Shown one piece after another: positions 24,551 to 24,703 of a DNA stretch of 24,703 nucleotides. Positions within the stretch are counted from its first letter, which is position 1; every line of letters begins with the position of its first letter. Location: positions 1 through 24,703 of the forward strand of contig CAMVRW010000005.1 in assembly GCA_947169985.1 (NCBI GenBank), in the 5' to 3' direction. Source of the DNA: an uncultured Butyrivibrio sp. (GTDB taxonomy: Bacteria; Bacillota; Clostridia; Lachnospirales; Lachnospiraceae). The notes under the pieces were generated by a model. The model worked only from the letters and a program-made list of their open reading frames with translations, had not been told where the DNA came from and searched no databases. Position numbers and translations under genes: made by a program.

Positions 24551-24703
24551 ATGTATCAGGTAGTAAAACGTGACGGAACTGTTGCTGAGTTCAACATTTC
24601 CAAGATTTCTTCTGCGATCACAAAGGCGTTCGTAGCTTTAGAGAAGGATTACCATTCAAGTGTTATTGATCTTATCGCTCTGAGGGTAGCTTCAGATTTC
24701 GAG
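24551..24703 (+). CDS. nrdD: Anaerobic ribonucleoside-triphosphate reductase, 5' part only
   Basis: Only the first 51 codons are in the window. They read MYQVVKRDGTVAEFNISKIS and then a helix (AITKAFVALEKDYHSSVIDL), the start of an ATP-cone domain, the allosteric nucleotide-sensing domain at the N-terminus of class III ribonucleotide reductases. The enzyme reduces ribonucleoside triphosphates to deoxy forms without oxygen. An AGGGGG site lies 8 nt before the ATG. nrdG just upstream supports the identity. The radical glycine and formate-dependent active site are beyond the edge, so the call rests on the ATP-cone, the NrdR boxes and the neighbour. Confidence 0.88.
   Translation, partial: MYQVVKRDGTVAEFNISKISSAITKAFVALEKDYHSSVIDLIALRVASDFE

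Overview
The window looks like chromosome of a low-to-mid GC anaerobic Firmicute, probably a Lachnospiraceae member near Butyrivibrio. This is an inference from codon and base composition, strong AGGAGG-type ribosome binding sites, and the gene set: an anaerobic class III ribonucleotide reductase with its activase, a LytS-type kinase, and surface proteins with signal anchors. No rRNA, tRNA, CRISPR, integrase or insertion sequence was recognised.

Region 1 (1-14548, all minus strand) is a ten-gene cluster whose upstream end is at 14548 and which runs off the left edge. Its downstream part is a contractile injection system (CIS): a DUF4255 tail-terminator-like protein, a beta-sandwich accessory protein, a DUF4280 PAAR-like spike tip and a contractile sheath. 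The upstream part is unusual for a CIS. It has a CIS-associated 617-residue protein with an Ig-like end, a membrane pseudokinase-like protein, a four-segment receptor with a degenerate class III cyclase-like domain, a membrane MORN-repeat protein, a secreted TolC-like helical-hairpin protein and a 904-residue surface protein with a stalk-like C-terminus. Spacing is tight throughout (4-nt, 23-nt and 68-nt overlaps, otherwise gaps of about 8-30 nt), so they are probably one transcription unit. My inference is a CIS with a dedicated envelope-spanning dock and a signal-sensing module in a monoderm. This is the best candidate for an undescribed system here.

Region 2 (14549-16575) is a divergent two-gene signalling operon: a response regulator with an N-terminal Xre-type helix-turn-helix and a C-terminal receiver, and a LytS-like multi-pass histidine kinase (ATGA overlap). 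The shared 156-bp gap has AT-rich promoter-like boxes for both directions and a repeated GGGTGA...TGTGTA element. It is the obvious candidate regulator of region 1.

Region 3 (16576-17303) has no intact gene. It holds a strong hairpin, a four-copy CTTTCT repeat, a possible decayed coding fragment on the minus strand and the glyA terminator.

Region 4 (17304-24703) is housekeeping: glyA (minus), a diacylglycerol/lipid kinase (plus), then a minus-strand series holA, a DUF1653 protein, a GT2 glycosyltransferase and a PAP2-family membrane phosphatase, and last the plus-strand nrdG and the start of nrdD. The nrdD promoter is overlapped by two NrdR-like boxes 31 bp apart.
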